DNA of 64,000 nt from Polaribacter litorisediminis. Lineage in GTDB: Bacteria; Bacteroidota; Bacteroidia; Flavobacteriales; Flavobacteriaceae. Positions 1-9,297 of the stretch are shown piece after piece. Every line of letters starts with the position of its first letter. The first letter of the stretch is position 1. The stretch is taken from assembly GCF_019968605.1 (NCBI RefSeq), contig NZ_CP082966.1:3833501-3897500 (forward strand), given 5' to 3'. The notes beneath the pieces are model-generated. The model had not been told where the DNA came from, made no database searches, and saw only the letters and a program-made list of their open reading frames with translations. The position numbers and the translations under genes were made by a program.

Positions 1-237
1 AATAGGCATTTGTAAATAAGACAATTCTCTTGATGCAACCAACAAATTGTTTGGTTCAGGGAATAGTAATGACGCAAAAAAACCTGTGTATTCTACAGCG
101 TTTAATATTAAATAAGACGCAAAAAGTTTATTGCTCACCTTATTTTTAGATGCAACAGAAAATATATAAAACGCCAAAAGTAGCGAGATAAAAGTGGTAA
201 TAAACCCAATGACTGTTGATAAATCTATTTTTTCCAT
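1..237 (-). CDS. N-terminal part of a membrane regulator, cut by window edge
   Basis: The reading frame is open from an ATG at 237 to base 1, giving 79 residues that start MEKIDLSTVIGFITTF. A first transmembrane segment is followed by a basic SKNKVSNKLFASYLI stretch and a second hydrophobic segment. The same pattern (helix, TRKKLSNQLLAAFLI, helix) opens the neighbouring regulator at 237-1358, so this is probably a tandem paralogue with an AraC-type DNA-binding domain beyond the edge. Its ATG overlaps the neighbour's TAA by one base, so translation is likely coupled. The C-terminal domain is not visible, so the family call is inference. Confidence 0.6.
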   Translation of the reverse strand, partial: MEKIDLSTVIGFITTFISLLLAFYIFSVASKNKVSNKLFASYLILNAVEYTGFFASLLFPEPNNLLVASRELSYLQMPI

Positions 238-1358
238 TAACTATGGGTCTTTCTAAATTGAGTTGGTGTTAATCCTGTATGTTTTTTAAAAGCACTATTA
301 AAAGAAGATTTAGAATTAAAACCTACTTCATACAAAATCTCTAAAATAGTAAATTTCTTTTTAGCTGGTTTTTTTAAAATCTCCTGAGCTTCTTTAATCC
401 TATATTCGTTTACAAAGTCAAAGAAATGTTGGTTTAAATGTTGATTAATTAAAACTGATAAATCTCTAGAATTTATTTTAAGTTCTTCAGCTAAATTTCT
501 AATCGTTAAAGATGGATTTAAGTATGGTTTTTTAGAGACCATAAACTCTTTTAAATAAGATATTTTCGACTGGATTTCTTGTTCTTTTTCAGAGTTTTTA
601 AGTTCTTTAGAGGTTTTTAAAGCAACATCTACCCCTTTAAAAAGCTTAGGAGAATTTACGGCCTTTAAAAATAACCAGCAAATAAAAAAGACTCCAAAAA
701 ACAATACAATAGTTCTTAAACTATTAGTGTTTTCTATAGATAAATGAACACGAGCATAATTTTTAACTTGTGTTAAAACTTGACCAATTAATAATAAAAA
801 AGCCAATTGCTTCAACCAATTGTAATTTTTAAAAGCTCTTTTATCTGTAAAATTTTCCAACAATAATTTTCGATACCTATGAATGTAATAAAACTCCGCA
901 ATTAAGTATGCTAAAGATAAAATATCTCCAAAATAGTTTAAGAATTGTATTTCAATAGTTGCATCATAATTTTTTATAAAGGCCATTTTAGCTTCAACAT
1001 CAACTAAAAAAAAGTTGGGAAGTAAGATAATAATTGTAATTATCCAAGGTAATACATGTATTAAATGAATCCATTTTAACTTGAAATTGGAGTAAATAAG
1101 AGACAGGATATAAAGAAAAAGCAACGGATTTTTAAATGCAGAAATACTGTTTCTTAGCATATCTAAATTAAGAGATACTGTTGTAATATGACTGTAAAAA
1201 AAAGCGCTAATATCTATTGCTGTAATAATCAAAAAGGCAGCAAGTAATTGATTGCTTAATTTTTTTCTAGTTTTTACAAATAATAAAAACACAGAAAAAA
1301 GCAAAAATAGAATAACAATAAGTACAGCTAAGAAAGGAATTATGGACTCGTAATTCAT
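237..1358 (-). CDS. Membrane-anchored AraC-family transcriptional regulator
   Basis: 373 residues. The first about 235 contain roughly seven hydrophobic segments, a cytosolic linker rich in Lys/Glu follows, and residues about 275-371 form an AraC-type double helix-turn-helix with the typical second-helix sequence EILYEVGFNSKSSFNSAFKK and ending GLTPTQFRKTHS. This architecture is common in Bacteroidota and presumably couples a membrane signal to transcription; the ligand and targets cannot be told. The stop codon overlaps the ATG of the next gene on the same strand, which looks like a paralogue, so the two probably form one operon. Confidence 0.85.
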   Translation of the reverse strand: MNYESIIPFLAVLIVILFLLFSVFLLFVKTRKKLSNQLLAAFLIITAIDISAFFYSHITTVSLNLDMLRNSISAFKNPLLFLYILSLIYSNFKLKWIHLIHVLPWIITIIILLPNFFLVDVEAKMAFIKNYDATIEIQFLNYFGDILSLAYLIAEFYYIHRYRKLLLENFTDKRAFKNYNWLKQLAFLLLIGQVLTQVKNYARVHLSIENTNSLRTIVLFFGVFFICWLFLKAVNSPKLFKGVDVALKTSKELKNSEKEQEIQSKISYLKEFMVSKKPYLNPSLTIRNLAEELKINSRDLSVLINQHLNQHFFDFVNEYRIKEAQEILKKPAKKKFTILEILYEVGFNSKSSFNSAFKKHTGLTPTQFRKTHS

Positions 1359-1437
1359 AAGTTCTAAAATACTTAAAATATTGATTTTTCAAGTTGTTGA
1401 ATAGTGTAATATACTACTTGTTTGATGGTAATTTCAC

Positions 1438-1554
1438 TTAACTATCACGTTTTAAATAGAATTTATATTCCTCTCCTAGTTCCTTTGGTTTACTTCCAGA
1501 TTTTAATAGTTCTACTGGCATAACCTTAAACTCGTTATCATGTTTTTTTGCCAT
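1438..1554 (-). pseudogene. Remnant of an IS3-type transposase OrfA N-terminus
   Basis: A 38-codon frame begins MAKKHDNEFKVMPVELLKSG and ends in a premature stop. It resembles the start of IS3-family OrfA proteins, where a helix-turn-helix of about 90-100 residues is normal, so about 60% is missing. No OrfB or terminal inverted repeat was found nearby. I treat it as a decayed insertion-sequence scar; the similarity is from memory of the family, not a search. Confidence 0.5.
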
Positions 1555-1638
1555 AATCTAATGTATAAATATTTAGGGACTCTAAAAAATCGTCACAGCA
1601 AAGGTAGACACTCCATACTAATTATTAAAGATACTAAA

Positions 1639-2000
1639 TTATAAACAAGCTTTTATTAACACTTTGAATGCGTGTATGAGTTCATCAGTATTTTCAATAT
1701 GACTTATATGTCCATTAGATAAAACTACTATTTCTGAATTTTTTGTTATAGCTTCTTCAAAAGATGTATTATAATCTAAAACCAGATCGTTTTTGCTAAT
1801 AATTAATAACTTTTTAAAACCATTCTCTGCTAAAATATGATTTCTATTTGGTCGAATTCAGATATTTGTTTCCTAGTGTATTTATATTCATCTTGAAATA
1901 GCATTCCAGAAATACCAAAGTAATCTCTTAGATTTATTAATACCAAGGGGTTATTTAATATATTTTGTCTGTCTATATTTGAAGAAGTTAAATCTTTTAT
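1639..2000 (-). pseudogene. Decayed C-terminal part of an alpha/beta hydrolase
   Basis: The last 68 or so codons read RNHILAENGFKKLLII, then SNGHISHIEN and a Leu-Ile-rich end. This parallels the C-terminus of the intact hydrolase at 2972-3751 (NHVLAEGTFKKLLIIGEKD, then DGHMSHLEN). A frameshift near 1855 separates it from an upstream open stretch of about 48 codons (SSNIDRQNILNNPLVL onward). The Gly-Glu/Asp context of the catalytic acid is also changed (ISKND). The N-terminal half with the nucleophile is absent. It is a dead paralogue of the neighbour. Confidence 0.6.
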
Positions 2001-2325
2001 TTAAGCAAATTTTGTGGGCAACTTTTTATATGTTAATCGCACTTGTGCAGATAGGATGTTAATAACTCCAGAAAATGTTTATAAATCCTATTCATAAAAT
2101 ACATTAATTCTGACCATATCATAAGTTTTTTTCCAATATTTTGATTGCCGAAAGATGTTTTTTTAGCTTGCACCTAACTAACTTAATATGCAACGTTTTA
2201 ACGTTCTATATCAGAAGTTAAACGAAGTTGGTTGATTTTTTTATGAAAGTCAAGTTTGTTTGTTAATTATCCGTTTAATATGAATGGTAATTCTGTTTTT
2301 TTAAATCAAGAAGATTAATTATTAC

Positions 2326-2898
2326 TTAGCTACTCCTTTTTCTCATACGCTTAGGGCCATACCAAAGCCAAAAACCCGTAACGGTAAACGTTAATAAAGC
2401 AAAGCCCATGACAAAAGTGTAGGATAATTTAATTTGATCGCTAGTAGTTCCGAAATAATAATCTAAAATGGATCCATCGTGTATTTTTTCAATAAAGTCA
2501 GAACGCCTTTTTTCGATGTGTAAAAGTTGCCCAGTAGCACCATCAAGTTGAATCCCCCAAAAGTGATCTTTAAAAATAAATTTTACCATTCCTTTATTTT
2601 TTCGGATATCGATTCTGTCAATTTCAATAGATATATCTGCTGAAACCGAATCTCTAAGAACCTTAGAGGCAATGGTGTGCAAGCTATCTATAGGAAGCCA
2701 GTTTTTTAAATCTGTAGAGACACCGATATGTGATTTTGCCTGAATGATGCCTCCTGTATTTTTTTTCCAACCGAGTAAAACTCCCGTTACAGATATGAAG
2801 ACGAAAAAAACAAATAAGGACGCCCCTAAAGTTCTATGAATTTTTCTAGAAATACGCAGTAATTTCGCTTGCTTTTTCCTGTTAATGTTTTTTGGCAT
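2326..2898 (-). CDS. PepSY-associated transmembrane protein
   Basis: 190 residues. A basic N-terminus leads into a first membrane helix (about 24-45, with RKIHRTLGASLFVFF, the heme- or iron-reductase-like His-containing helix of PepSY_TM proteins), a periplasmic PepSY-like domain (about 50-150), and a second helix (about 158-180) ending FWLWYGPKRMRKRSS. Such proteins sit in the inner membrane and often accompany siderophore or TonB-receptor genes; no such partner is adjacent here. Short members with two helices are normal for flavobacteria. The exact role is unknown. Confidence 0.8.
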   Translation of the reverse strand: MPKNINRKKQAKLLRISRKIHRTLGASLFVFFVFISVTGVLLGWKKNTGGIIQAKSHIGVSTDLKNWLPIDSLHTIASKVLRDSVSADISIEIDRIDIRKNKGMVKFIFKDHFWGIQLDGATGQLLHIEKRRSDFIEKIHDGSILDYYFGTTSDQIKLSYTFVMGFALLTFTVTGFWLWYGPKRMRKRSS

Positions 2899-2971
2899 TT
2901 TGTTTTTTTGATTTACTTATTAAGAATTCTAGCAATACAAAGAGTTTGTGCAAATTTAAAATAAAGTGGGT

Positions 2972-3751
2972 TTAACAATTTTTCAAAAAGTCTTTGAAAA
3001 CAGCAATTAATGCGACCCTATTTTCAAGATGACTCATATGACCATCAGGAAAAACTACGAGTTCAGAATTCGTTTTTTTGGCTTCTTCTAAAGAAGTTTG
3101 ATATTCTAAAACTGGATCTTTTTCACCAATGATCAACAACTTTTTAAAAGTACCTTCTGCTAAAACATGGTTGGTGTTTTCTCTGTTTTTCATCCCTTCA
3201 TTTGCCGCAATATAACCTTGTATAGAAGTTTTTAAAGCCTCTTTTTTAACCGCTTCAATCTCGTCTTTAAATTGTGATAAATTCTGTGGATGAAACAAAT
3301 TTGAAATAGACATTTTCACCAAACTTTCAAAATTATTTTGCACCATTTTATTAGCTCTTGTTCTTAGCTTTTTTCGTTCTTCAGAATCTTCATTAGAAGT
3401 TGAATTTAATAAACACAAGCCCTTTATTTTTGAGGGATTCGTTTTGGCTAGCGTCAAAGAAATATAACCTCCTAAAGAATGACCAACCAAAATATATTTT
3501 CGAATTCTCAAGTGCTTTAATACAGCTTGAATGGTTCCTGCAAACAACTCCATAGAATGCACATAACCCAAACAATCAGATTTTCCATGACCTAACAAAT
3601 CAATCGTAATTACTCGGTTTCTTTTGCTAAGTTCTGGAGTAATTTCATCCCACATAGTAGAATTTTCTAAAAACCCATGAATTAGAACAACAACAGTTCC
3701 TTTTCCTTGATCCGTATAAAAAATAGCAGCGTTTTTATAATCTAAAACCAT
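2972..3751 (-). CDS. Alpha/beta-hydrolase fold protein
   Basis: 259 residues with all features of the fold: the HG oxyanion region (VVLIHGFLEN, 22-30), a nucleophile elbow GHSLGG with Ser92, catalytic acid in IIGEKDP (Asp212) and catalytic His238 in DGHMSHLE. There is no signal peptide, so it is cytoplasmic. The cap region (about 118-195) is helical and unassigned, so substrate (ester, lactone, epoxide) cannot be called. A dead partial paralogue lies about 1 kb downstream on the same strand. It is transcribed away from the serine hydrolase gene at 3844. Confidence 0.85.
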   Translation of the reverse strand: MVLDYKNAAIFYTDQGKGTVVVLIHGFLENSTMWDEITPELSKRNRVITIDLLGHGKSDCLGYVHSMELFAGTIQAVLKHLRIRKYILVGHSLGGYISLTLAKTNPSKIKGLCLLNSTSNEDSEERKKLRTRANKMVQNNFESLVKMSISNLFHPQNLSQFKDEIEAVKKEALKTSIQGYIAANEGMKNRENTNHVLAEGTFKKLLIIGEKDPVLEYQTSLEEAKKTNSELVVFPDGHMSHLENRVALIAVFKDFLKNC

Positions 3752-3843
3752 AGAAACAAAGATACCATTTGATTCGTTTTTAGAAACTCAAAACATGATA
3801 AACTATTTACTATATTTGAGGTGAATTCAATACCACCAATCTT

Positions 3844-5391
3844 ATGCTTTTCAAAAAAACAGCACTTTTTATTCTATTTTTAGTTTCCTTAACAATCAAC
3901 GCTCAAATTAAGGAGAAAAATCTTGATAATTTGATACAGGAAACTTTAAAAACATTTGAAGTTCCAGGAATTTCGGTTGGTATTTTAAAAGATGGAAAAG
4001 TAGTTTATGCAAAAGGACATGGCGTTCGTTCTTTAACCAACAAAAAAGACATGAACGAAAATACGCTGGTCGGTGTTGCTTCTAATAGTAAAGGATTTAC
4101 CTGTTTTGCATTGGCGATGATGGTCGATGCAGGAAAACTAAATTGGGATGATAAAGTAAGAAAACACATTCCAGAATTTCGAATGAAAGACGCTTGGGTT
4201 ACAGAACAATTTACAGTGCGCGATTTGGTGACACACAGAAGTGGTTTAGGACTGGGTGCTGGAGATTTAATGTTTTTTCCGGAAGGGAATGATTTTACCA
4301 TAAAAGATATTATCAACAATGTAAAATACTTAAAACCTGTAAGTTCATTTAGAAGTGAATTTAAGTACAATAACAATATGTTTATTATTGCTGGCGAAGT
4401 TTTAAAACGTGTAAGCGGTCTTTCTTGGGCAGAATTTATTGAAACTAAAATCATGAAACCTGTTGGAATGATCAATAGTAAAGGGTCTTACAATAGAGTT
4501 ACCAATAGAACCAATATTATTGATGCACATACAAGAGCCGACGGAAAAGTGATTCAAATTCCGCATGATTGGAGCGAAACTGCAAACGCTGCGGGTGGCA
4601 TAATGAGTAACGTTCAGGATATGCTTACTTGGGCTAAATTTTTAATGAATGATGCCGTTACTGAAAACGGAGAACGATTGCTGAGTGAGCGTCAATTTCA
4701 CGAGTTATGGCAATTACAAACGCCGCTAAAAGTAGGTAGAAATGACAGCTATAATTCTAATTTTAGAGGGTATGGTTTAGGATGGTTTTTAACGGATGTA
4801 AAAGGCGGTTACAAACAAGTGTATCACACAGGTGGTTTATTGGGTACAGTTACTCAGTTTACTATGATTCCGGATTTAGATTTGGCAATTGTTGTGCTAA
4901 CCAATCAAATGAATGGAAATGCTTTTAACACAATTACAAATACCATAAAAGATACGTATTTAGGATATGAAAATAGAAATTGGTTAAAAAAATATGGAAC
5001 AAGAAATGCCAATTATTTAAAGTACAATGACAGCATAAAAGCAAGTGTTTTTGTAAAAATTGAAATTGCTAAAAAAGATAAAAGCCTCCCAAAACCCTCG
5101 CAAATTGTTGGCATTTATCATGATGATTGGTTTGGAAAAATCACCATTTCTCATGACGGAAATACCTATGCGATAAAATGCGAGCGCTCATCGAATTTGT
5201 TTGGGGAATTATTGCCTTACAATCAAACAACCTATGTTGCAAAATGGAACAATAGAAGTTATGATGCCGATGTTTTTATGCAGTTTTCCTTTGATGAAAA
5301 AGGAATTGCAACGGGTGCGAAAATGAAATATATTGCACCCATCACAGATTTTAGTTTCGATTTTCATGATTTAAACCTTACTAAACAATAG
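3844..5391 (+). CDS. Exported serine hydrolase, class C beta-lactamase/DD-peptidase fold
   Basis: 515 residues with a cleavable signal peptide (about 1-20, ending INAQ). The penicillin-recognising motifs are present: SxxK at Ser80-Lys83 (ASNSKG), YxN at Tyr175-Asn177 (KYNNN) and HTGG at 328-331, replacing KTG as in class C esterases and peptidases. A C-terminal domain (about 400-515) matches the DUF3471-like tail that often follows this catalytic domain. It probably acts in the periplasm or outer membrane on peptide or ester substrates; it need not confer beta-lactam resistance. Its stop lies five bases before the TTG start of the next gene, so the two are likely co-transcribed. Confidence 0.88.
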   Translation: MLFKKTALFILFLVSLTINAQIKEKNLDNLIQETLKTFEVPGISVGILKDGKVVYAKGHGVRSLTNKKDMNENTLVGVASNSKGFTCFALAMMVDAGKLNWDDKVRKHIPEFRMKDAWVTEQFTVRDLVTHRSGLGLGAGDLMFFPEGNDFTIKDIINNVKYLKPVSSFRSEFKYNNNMFIIAGEVLKRVSGLSWAEFIETKIMKPVGMINSKGSYNRVTNRTNIIDAHTRADGKVIQIPHDWSETANAAGGIMSNVQDMLTWAKFLMNDAVTENGERLLSERQFHELWQLQTPLKVGRNDSYNSNFRGYGLGWFLTDVKGGYKQVYHTGGLLGTVTQFTMIPDLDLAIVVLTNQMNGNAFNTITNTIKDTYLGYENRNWLKKYGTRNANYLKYNDSIKASVFVKIEIAKKDKSLPKPSQIVGIYHDDWFGKITISHDGNTYAIKCERSSNLFGELLPYNQTTYVAKWNNRSYDADVFMQFSFDEKGIATGAKMKYIAPITDFSFDFHDLNLTKQ

Positions 5392-5396
5392 TAATT

Positions 5397-6692
5397 TTGA
5401 ATAAAACAAAAGAAATTTGGATTGCAGGTTTTGCATTATTTTCACTCTTTTTTGGAGCGGGGAATTTAATTTTACCTCCTACACTCGGTTTTAAATCTGG
5501 TGCAGATTGGTGGATTGTTGTTCTGGGTTTTATCATCACAGCCATTGCAATTCCTATTTTGGCAATTTTTGCACACGCAAAATTACAAGGAACCTTATAT
5601 GATTTTGGGAAGAAAGTTTCTCCTGTTTTTAGTACGATATTTTGTTTCTTGATTTATATCATTGCAGTGGCTATTCCATCACCAAGAACCGCTGCCGTAA
5701 CTCATGAAATGGCGGTTCAACCTTTTTTTGATGTCGCACCAATTTTTACAAGTATTTTCTATTTTGTACTCGTGTTTCTTTTTGCAATCAATCGGACTCG
5801 TATTATTAGTTTGATCGGGAAGTTTTTAACCCCAATTATTGTCATTATTTTATTAGTAATTATCTTGATTGCCTTTTTTACAGCTCCAGGATCGGTGAAT
5901 CCGTCATCTTTTAAAAATCCTTTTATAGATGGAATTTTAGAAGGATACCAAACTTTTGACGCCATTGCTGGTGTTGTGGTAGGTGCGGTAATTATCATTT
6001 CTTTAGATTATAGTAGCCATACCACTTTTGATGCTAAAAGAAGTTTGATAAGAAAAGCGGGCTTGATTTCAGGAACGGGTTTACTTTTAATTTATGGAGG
6101 TTTAATTTTAAGTGGCTCTTTATTTAGCTCAACTTTTTCCGAGAATGCTACCAGAACTGAAGTTTTAGCTGGTTTAAGCATACAAACATTGGGTAATTTA
6201 GGGACTACTTTTTTAAGTGTTTTAGTAGCTTTAGCCTGTTTTACAACTGCTGTTGGTGTGGTCACTGGAGCGTCAGATTACATCAAAGGAATTTGCAACG
6301 ATTCTAAGAAAGCCTATATAATTACCGCTGCAATTGCTTCCATAATCGGAATTGTTGTTGGGAGTTATGAAGTAGACTTTATTATCACGCTAGCGGTGCC
6401 GGCGCTAATGTTTTTATATCCCATAACTATCGTATTAATTTTGCTAAATGTTGTGCCCAATCAGTATGCATCAAAATTGGTTTTTAGAGGGGTGGTTTTG
6501 GTGACTTTTATTTTTAGTATTCCAGATTTTTTAGGGTTTATTATTCCTAGAGAAAACTTAGTAGGCATTAAAAGTATCATTCCTTTGGCAAATTCTAGTT
6601 TAGGTTGGGTGTTGCCTGCTTTATTGGTTTTTGTTGGGTTGAATTTTAAGAAGGTTAGCGAACTGTTTGTTCATATAAAAAGGGAATTATAA
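5397..6692 (+). CDS. brnQ: Branched-chain amino-acid transporter (LIVCS family, BrnQ)
   Basis: 431 residues, polytopic with about 12 membrane helices and the family's N-terminal signature LFSLFFGAGNLILPP. BrnQ proteins import Leu, Ile and Val with sodium. The only start that keeps the whole first helix is a TTG at 5397, five bases after the preceding stop, which suggests translational coupling to the serine hydrolase. The last six bases overlap the 3' end of the convergent toxin gene. Confidence 0.92.
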   Translation: MNKTKEIWIAGFALFSLFFGAGNLILPPTLGFKSGADWWIVVLGFIITAIAIPILAIFAHAKLQGTLYDFGKKVSPVFSTIFCFLIYIIAVAIPSPRTAAVTHEMAVQPFFDVAPIFTSIFYFVLVFLFAINRTRIISLIGKFLTPIIVIILLVIILIAFFTAPGSVNPSSFKNPFIDGILEGYQTFDAIAGVVVGAVIIISLDYSSHTTFDAKRSLIRKAGLISGTGLLLIYGGLILSGSLFSSTFSENATRTEVLAGLSIQTLGNLGTTFLSVLVALACFTTAVGVVTGASDYIKGICNDSKKAYIITAAIASIIGIVVGSYEVDFIITLAVPALMFLYPITIVLILLNVVPNQYASKLVFRGVVLVTFIFSIPDFLGFIIPRENLVGIKSIIPLANSSLGWVLPALLVFVGLNFKKVSELFVHIKREL

Positions 6693-6989
6693 CTTTTTAT
6701 GGTCAGGGTTTTTAAGGTTTGAAAATAAAGAAACGATCTCAATTGAATTTTTAATTATCCGATAATATAAGCTGTTATGCTTTTCAATAACTGCTTTTCG
6801 AATTTCTTTTTTCTCATAAGATTCAGGGAATATTTTAGGAGTTTTTGAGATTAATTCAATTGTATGATCTAGTTTTTGAGAAAATTTCCTTAACTCTTTT
6901 TCTGTCCAATTCTTTTCTAAATATTCAATGGTTTCTTTTAACTCGAAAATTGCATTGTCAGACCATAAAATATTATAACCACTTTTCAT
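6687..6989 (-). CDS. RelE/ParE-family toxin
   Basis: About 100 residues from Met at 6989 (MKSGYNILWSDNAIFEL); an upstream ATG at 7004 would add five residues. The fold markers are the N-terminal beta strand, a helical hairpin (ELKETIEYLEKNW to KLDHTIELI) and the final strands with RKAVIEKHNSLYYRI and IVSLFSNLKNPDHKKL, typical of RelE/ParE toxins that block translation or gyrase. The gene overlaps the antitoxin frame upstream, the usual order in such modules. It overlaps brnQ tail-to-tail by six bases. Confidence 0.82.
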   Translation of the reverse strand: MKSGYNILWSDNAIFELKETIEYLEKNWTEKELRKFSQKLDHTIELISKTPKIFPESYEKKEIRKAVIEKHNSLYYRIIKNSIEIVSLFSNLKNPDHKKL

Positions 6990-7206
6990 AAATTTTTCTG
7001 ACATTTACGTGCGAAGTCAGCTTGCCCTCATTGGCATCTTGTATTCCTTTTTCTATTGACTTTTGCTCTTCAATAGAAATTTCATCCCACCAACCACTTT
7101 TTTCTTTTTTTCTCAGTTTCATTAATTTATCAATCAAGGAATGGTCTTCTAAAGTAGAAAGCCACTGAATTAATTCAATTTTCTTATGTTGAAGATTTGT
7201 ATCCAT
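6973..7206 (-). CDS. Antitoxin of the RelE/ParE module
   Basis: 77 residues, acidic-basic and helical with no membrane segment. The central WWDEISIEEQKSIEKGIQDA and GKLTSHVNVRKIYEKW segment is the toxin-wrapping C-terminal tail seen in flavobacterial addiction-module antitoxins. Its 3' end overlaps the toxin start. No recognisable DNA-binding fold stands out in the N-terminal half, although autoregulation is usual. The call rests mainly on context and tail pattern. Confidence 0.75.
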   Translation of the reverse strand: MDTNLQHKKIELIQWLSTLEDHSLIDKLMKLRKKEKSGWWDEISIEEQKSIEKGIQDANEGKLTSHVNVRKIYEKWL

Positions 7207-7320
7207 GAAATCAAATTTACAAATTTCTTACTATATTTCAATTTTTAATGAGTACTTTTTAAAGTTGAAGGATATTTTGAAAATGGTACCTGCATTTACA
7301 AAAAGCTGTTTAGAATAAAC

Positions 7321-7359
7321 AAATCAAGCCAATTCTATGCTATAAAATTGGCTTGATTT
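7321..7359 (-). terminator. Hairpin downstream of the T9SS repeat protein
   Basis: Perfect 14-bp inverted repeat (arms 7321-7334 and 7346-7359, core AATCAAGCCAATT) with an 11-base loop, 42 bases past the stop of the gene at 7402. On the minus strand the stem ends in AUUU and continues into a T-rich stretch. Confidence 0.7.
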
Positions 7360-7401
7360 ATTAAAAGAACTTCTGTTTACTGATTTAAGTAACAGAAATA
7401 T

Positions 7402-9153
7402 TTATTCAATAATTAACTTCATACTTCCTGATCCAGAAGGTGTTGTAATTTTTGCGATATAAACGCCGCTTGCAAAAGTAGACACATCAATAGTTGCTTT
7501 TAAACTATTGGGTTGTATTACTGCAACTTGATTTCCAAGTATATCAAATAACGAAATACTAGCGATAGTTTTATTTTCTGAACTAAAAGTTAGTACCTCT
7601 TTTGCAGGATTTGGGTAACTATAAATCCCTGCGATATTCGATAAATTGGTATCTTCTGTACTTAATGTACTGCTTGTTTGTGCAATATCATCAATTAAAA
7701 AAGTAGCATTTGCAGATGCGTCATTTTGTGTGTTATACCCTAACATTAAAGATAAAACGCTGTATAAAGGAGGTCTATCTGTTGGAAAACTCCACGTATA
7801 AGTTGCCCATGCTCCAGAGACTGTTGTGATTGCATCTCTTTCGTCTGCAAACTCATTAGGAATTATACTTTCTACTTTTAGCTTTAACAAAGCACCAACA
7901 GGAGCATCTGTATACACTTTCATAGAAATAGAATTTTGTGTAGAAAAGTCAATATTGCTGGTTAAAATTAATTTACTTTTTGCCCATGGAGCACCACCAC
8001 TTCGTACAAATTCACCTACAGTTGCACTTGGGTTGTTTTCGTCTACATAAGGATTTGCAATAACCGTCATAATTCCGCCATCTTCATTTATAAAATCGGA
8101 TGTTACCACACTTGCTTCAAAATCTACAGGTAGCGTTGTAGGTATTGGTTCTGGCAAAGCAGCGCCAATAATTTGTTTTACATCATCAAATAGAAAAGTA
8201 GAAGTAGCAGAACCATCACCTACATTTCCAAAATCGAAAGAAAAACTTATTTTATTAAAAGGCTTTGTTTGTCCGCTAAAATTCCAACTTATAGTTTCCC
8301 ATTCTCCAGAGGTTGTTGTTAAATAATCAGAATTGGTTCTTCCCTCAGCACCTTCTAACTCCAATTTAATTCTAGTACCCACAGGAGCTGTTGTAAACAC
8401 ATTCATAGAGATATGCCACATGGTAGATAAATCTAAATTGTTTGAAAGAAACACCGTACTTCTGGCTAAGAAATCACCGCCATCACGCACAACTTGACCT
8501 ACTTTATCACTAGTGTTTGCATCGTTTTTTTCAGGATTATCAATTACATTCACTGTAGCACCTGAATAATTTAAAAAATCAGTATCAACAATATCCGATT
8601 CAAAATCAAGGGGCAAAGAAGTTGGTTTAGGCGCTGTTGGACCTTCAACTTGTGCGATATCATCAAAATAAAAAGTAGAATTTGCAGAACCATCCCCTAC
8701 GTTTCCAAAATCGAACATAAAAACGAGTTCATTCAGCGTATTTGGAGTTCCTAAAAATACCCATTCTAAGGTTTCCCAAGCACCAGAAACGGTTGTAAAA
8801 GCATCTACTTCTGCAGACGGGCCAGTTCCTTCTAATTTAAACTTTACAATAGTTCCAACAGGAGCAGTTGTATACACTTTCATGGTGATTTTTGTTAATT
8901 CTGAAAAATCAAGATTATCTGTTAAGAGAATTTTACCTCCTCCATAAATTGCGCCACCATCTCTTATAATTTGAGCTACGAAATCACTGGTATTTATTCC
9001 AGATTTTTCTGGATTATCGGTTACAATGGCAGTTCCTCCGTCAAAACTCACAAGGTCTGAAGTAGCAACATCACCTTCAAAATTAATTGGTAGGCTTTGA
9101 GAAAAGCCTATTACAAATGTGAACAAGCTTAAAAGCAGTGTAATTTTTTTCAT
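7402..9153 (-). CDS. T9SS-exported protein with three beta-sandwich-like repeats
   Basis: 583 residues. A signal peptide (1-18, ending GFSQ) precedes three homologous blocks of about 155 residues (about 20-170, 178-335, 340-490). Each opens LPxxFExxxxTxDF, has an NPxxxxxNTS element and a VRxGGxxxxxSKxxL element, then KVYTxAPVGxxxKxxLEG and FxFDDIxQ. These look like carbohydrate-binding beta sandwiches, but I cannot name the family. Residues about 505-583 are a type A T9SS sorting domain (YPNPAKEVLTF, then ISLFDILGNQ, then GVYIAKI). It is thus predicted to be surface-attached or secreted. The gene is monocistronic with its own TAnnTTTG box and terminator. Confidence 0.85.
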   Translation of the reverse strand: MKKITLLLSLFTFVIGFSQSLPINFEGDVATSDLVSFDGGTAIVTDNPEKSGINTSDFVAQIIRDGGAIYGGGKILLTDNLDFSELTKITMKVYTTAPVGTIVKFKLEGTGPSAEVDAFTTVSGAWETLEWVFLGTPNTLNELVFMFDFGNVGDGSANSTFYFDDIAQVEGPTAPKPTSLPLDFESDIVDTDFLNYSGATVNVIDNPEKNDANTSDKVGQVVRDGGDFLARSTVFLSNNLDLSTMWHISMNVFTTAPVGTRIKLELEGAEGRTNSDYLTTTSGEWETISWNFSGQTKPFNKISFSFDFGNVGDGSATSTFLFDDVKQIIGAALPEPIPTTLPVDFEASVVTSDFINEDGGIMTVIANPYVDENNPSATVGEFVRSGGAPWAKSKLILTSNIDFSTQNSISMKVYTDAPVGALLKLKVESIIPNEFADERDAITTVSGAWATYTWSFPTDRPPLYSVLSLMLGYNTQNDASANATFLIDDIAQTSSTLSTEDTNLSNIAGIYSYPNPAKEVLTFSSENKTIASISLFDILGNQVAVIQPNSLKATIDVSTFASGVYIAKITTPSGSGSMKLIIE

Positions 9154-9210
9154 TTTTTTGATTGAAATTTAGGTTATACATCTTAGTGTTTTATTACACA
9201 AAGAACGCAA

Positions 9211-9218
9211 CAAAGATA
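9211..9218 (-). promoter_or_regulatory. Flavobacterial -7 box TATCTTTG
   Basis: Minus-strand TATCTTTG matches TAnnTTTG and lies 58 bases before the ATG at 9153. No clear TTG is seen 17-23 bases upstream, so only the -7 element is supported. Confidence 0.45.
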
Positions 9219-9297
9219 ATTTTAGAAAATTGATAACTAGGCAAATAAACCAATACAAAAACAATACAACATCTATTTAGAATATTTCTCTTTTACT

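Noticed and set aside
6973-7004. Programmed frameshift between antitoxin and toxin
   Set aside because: A normal ATG is available for the toxin within the overlap, and no slippery sequence is evident.
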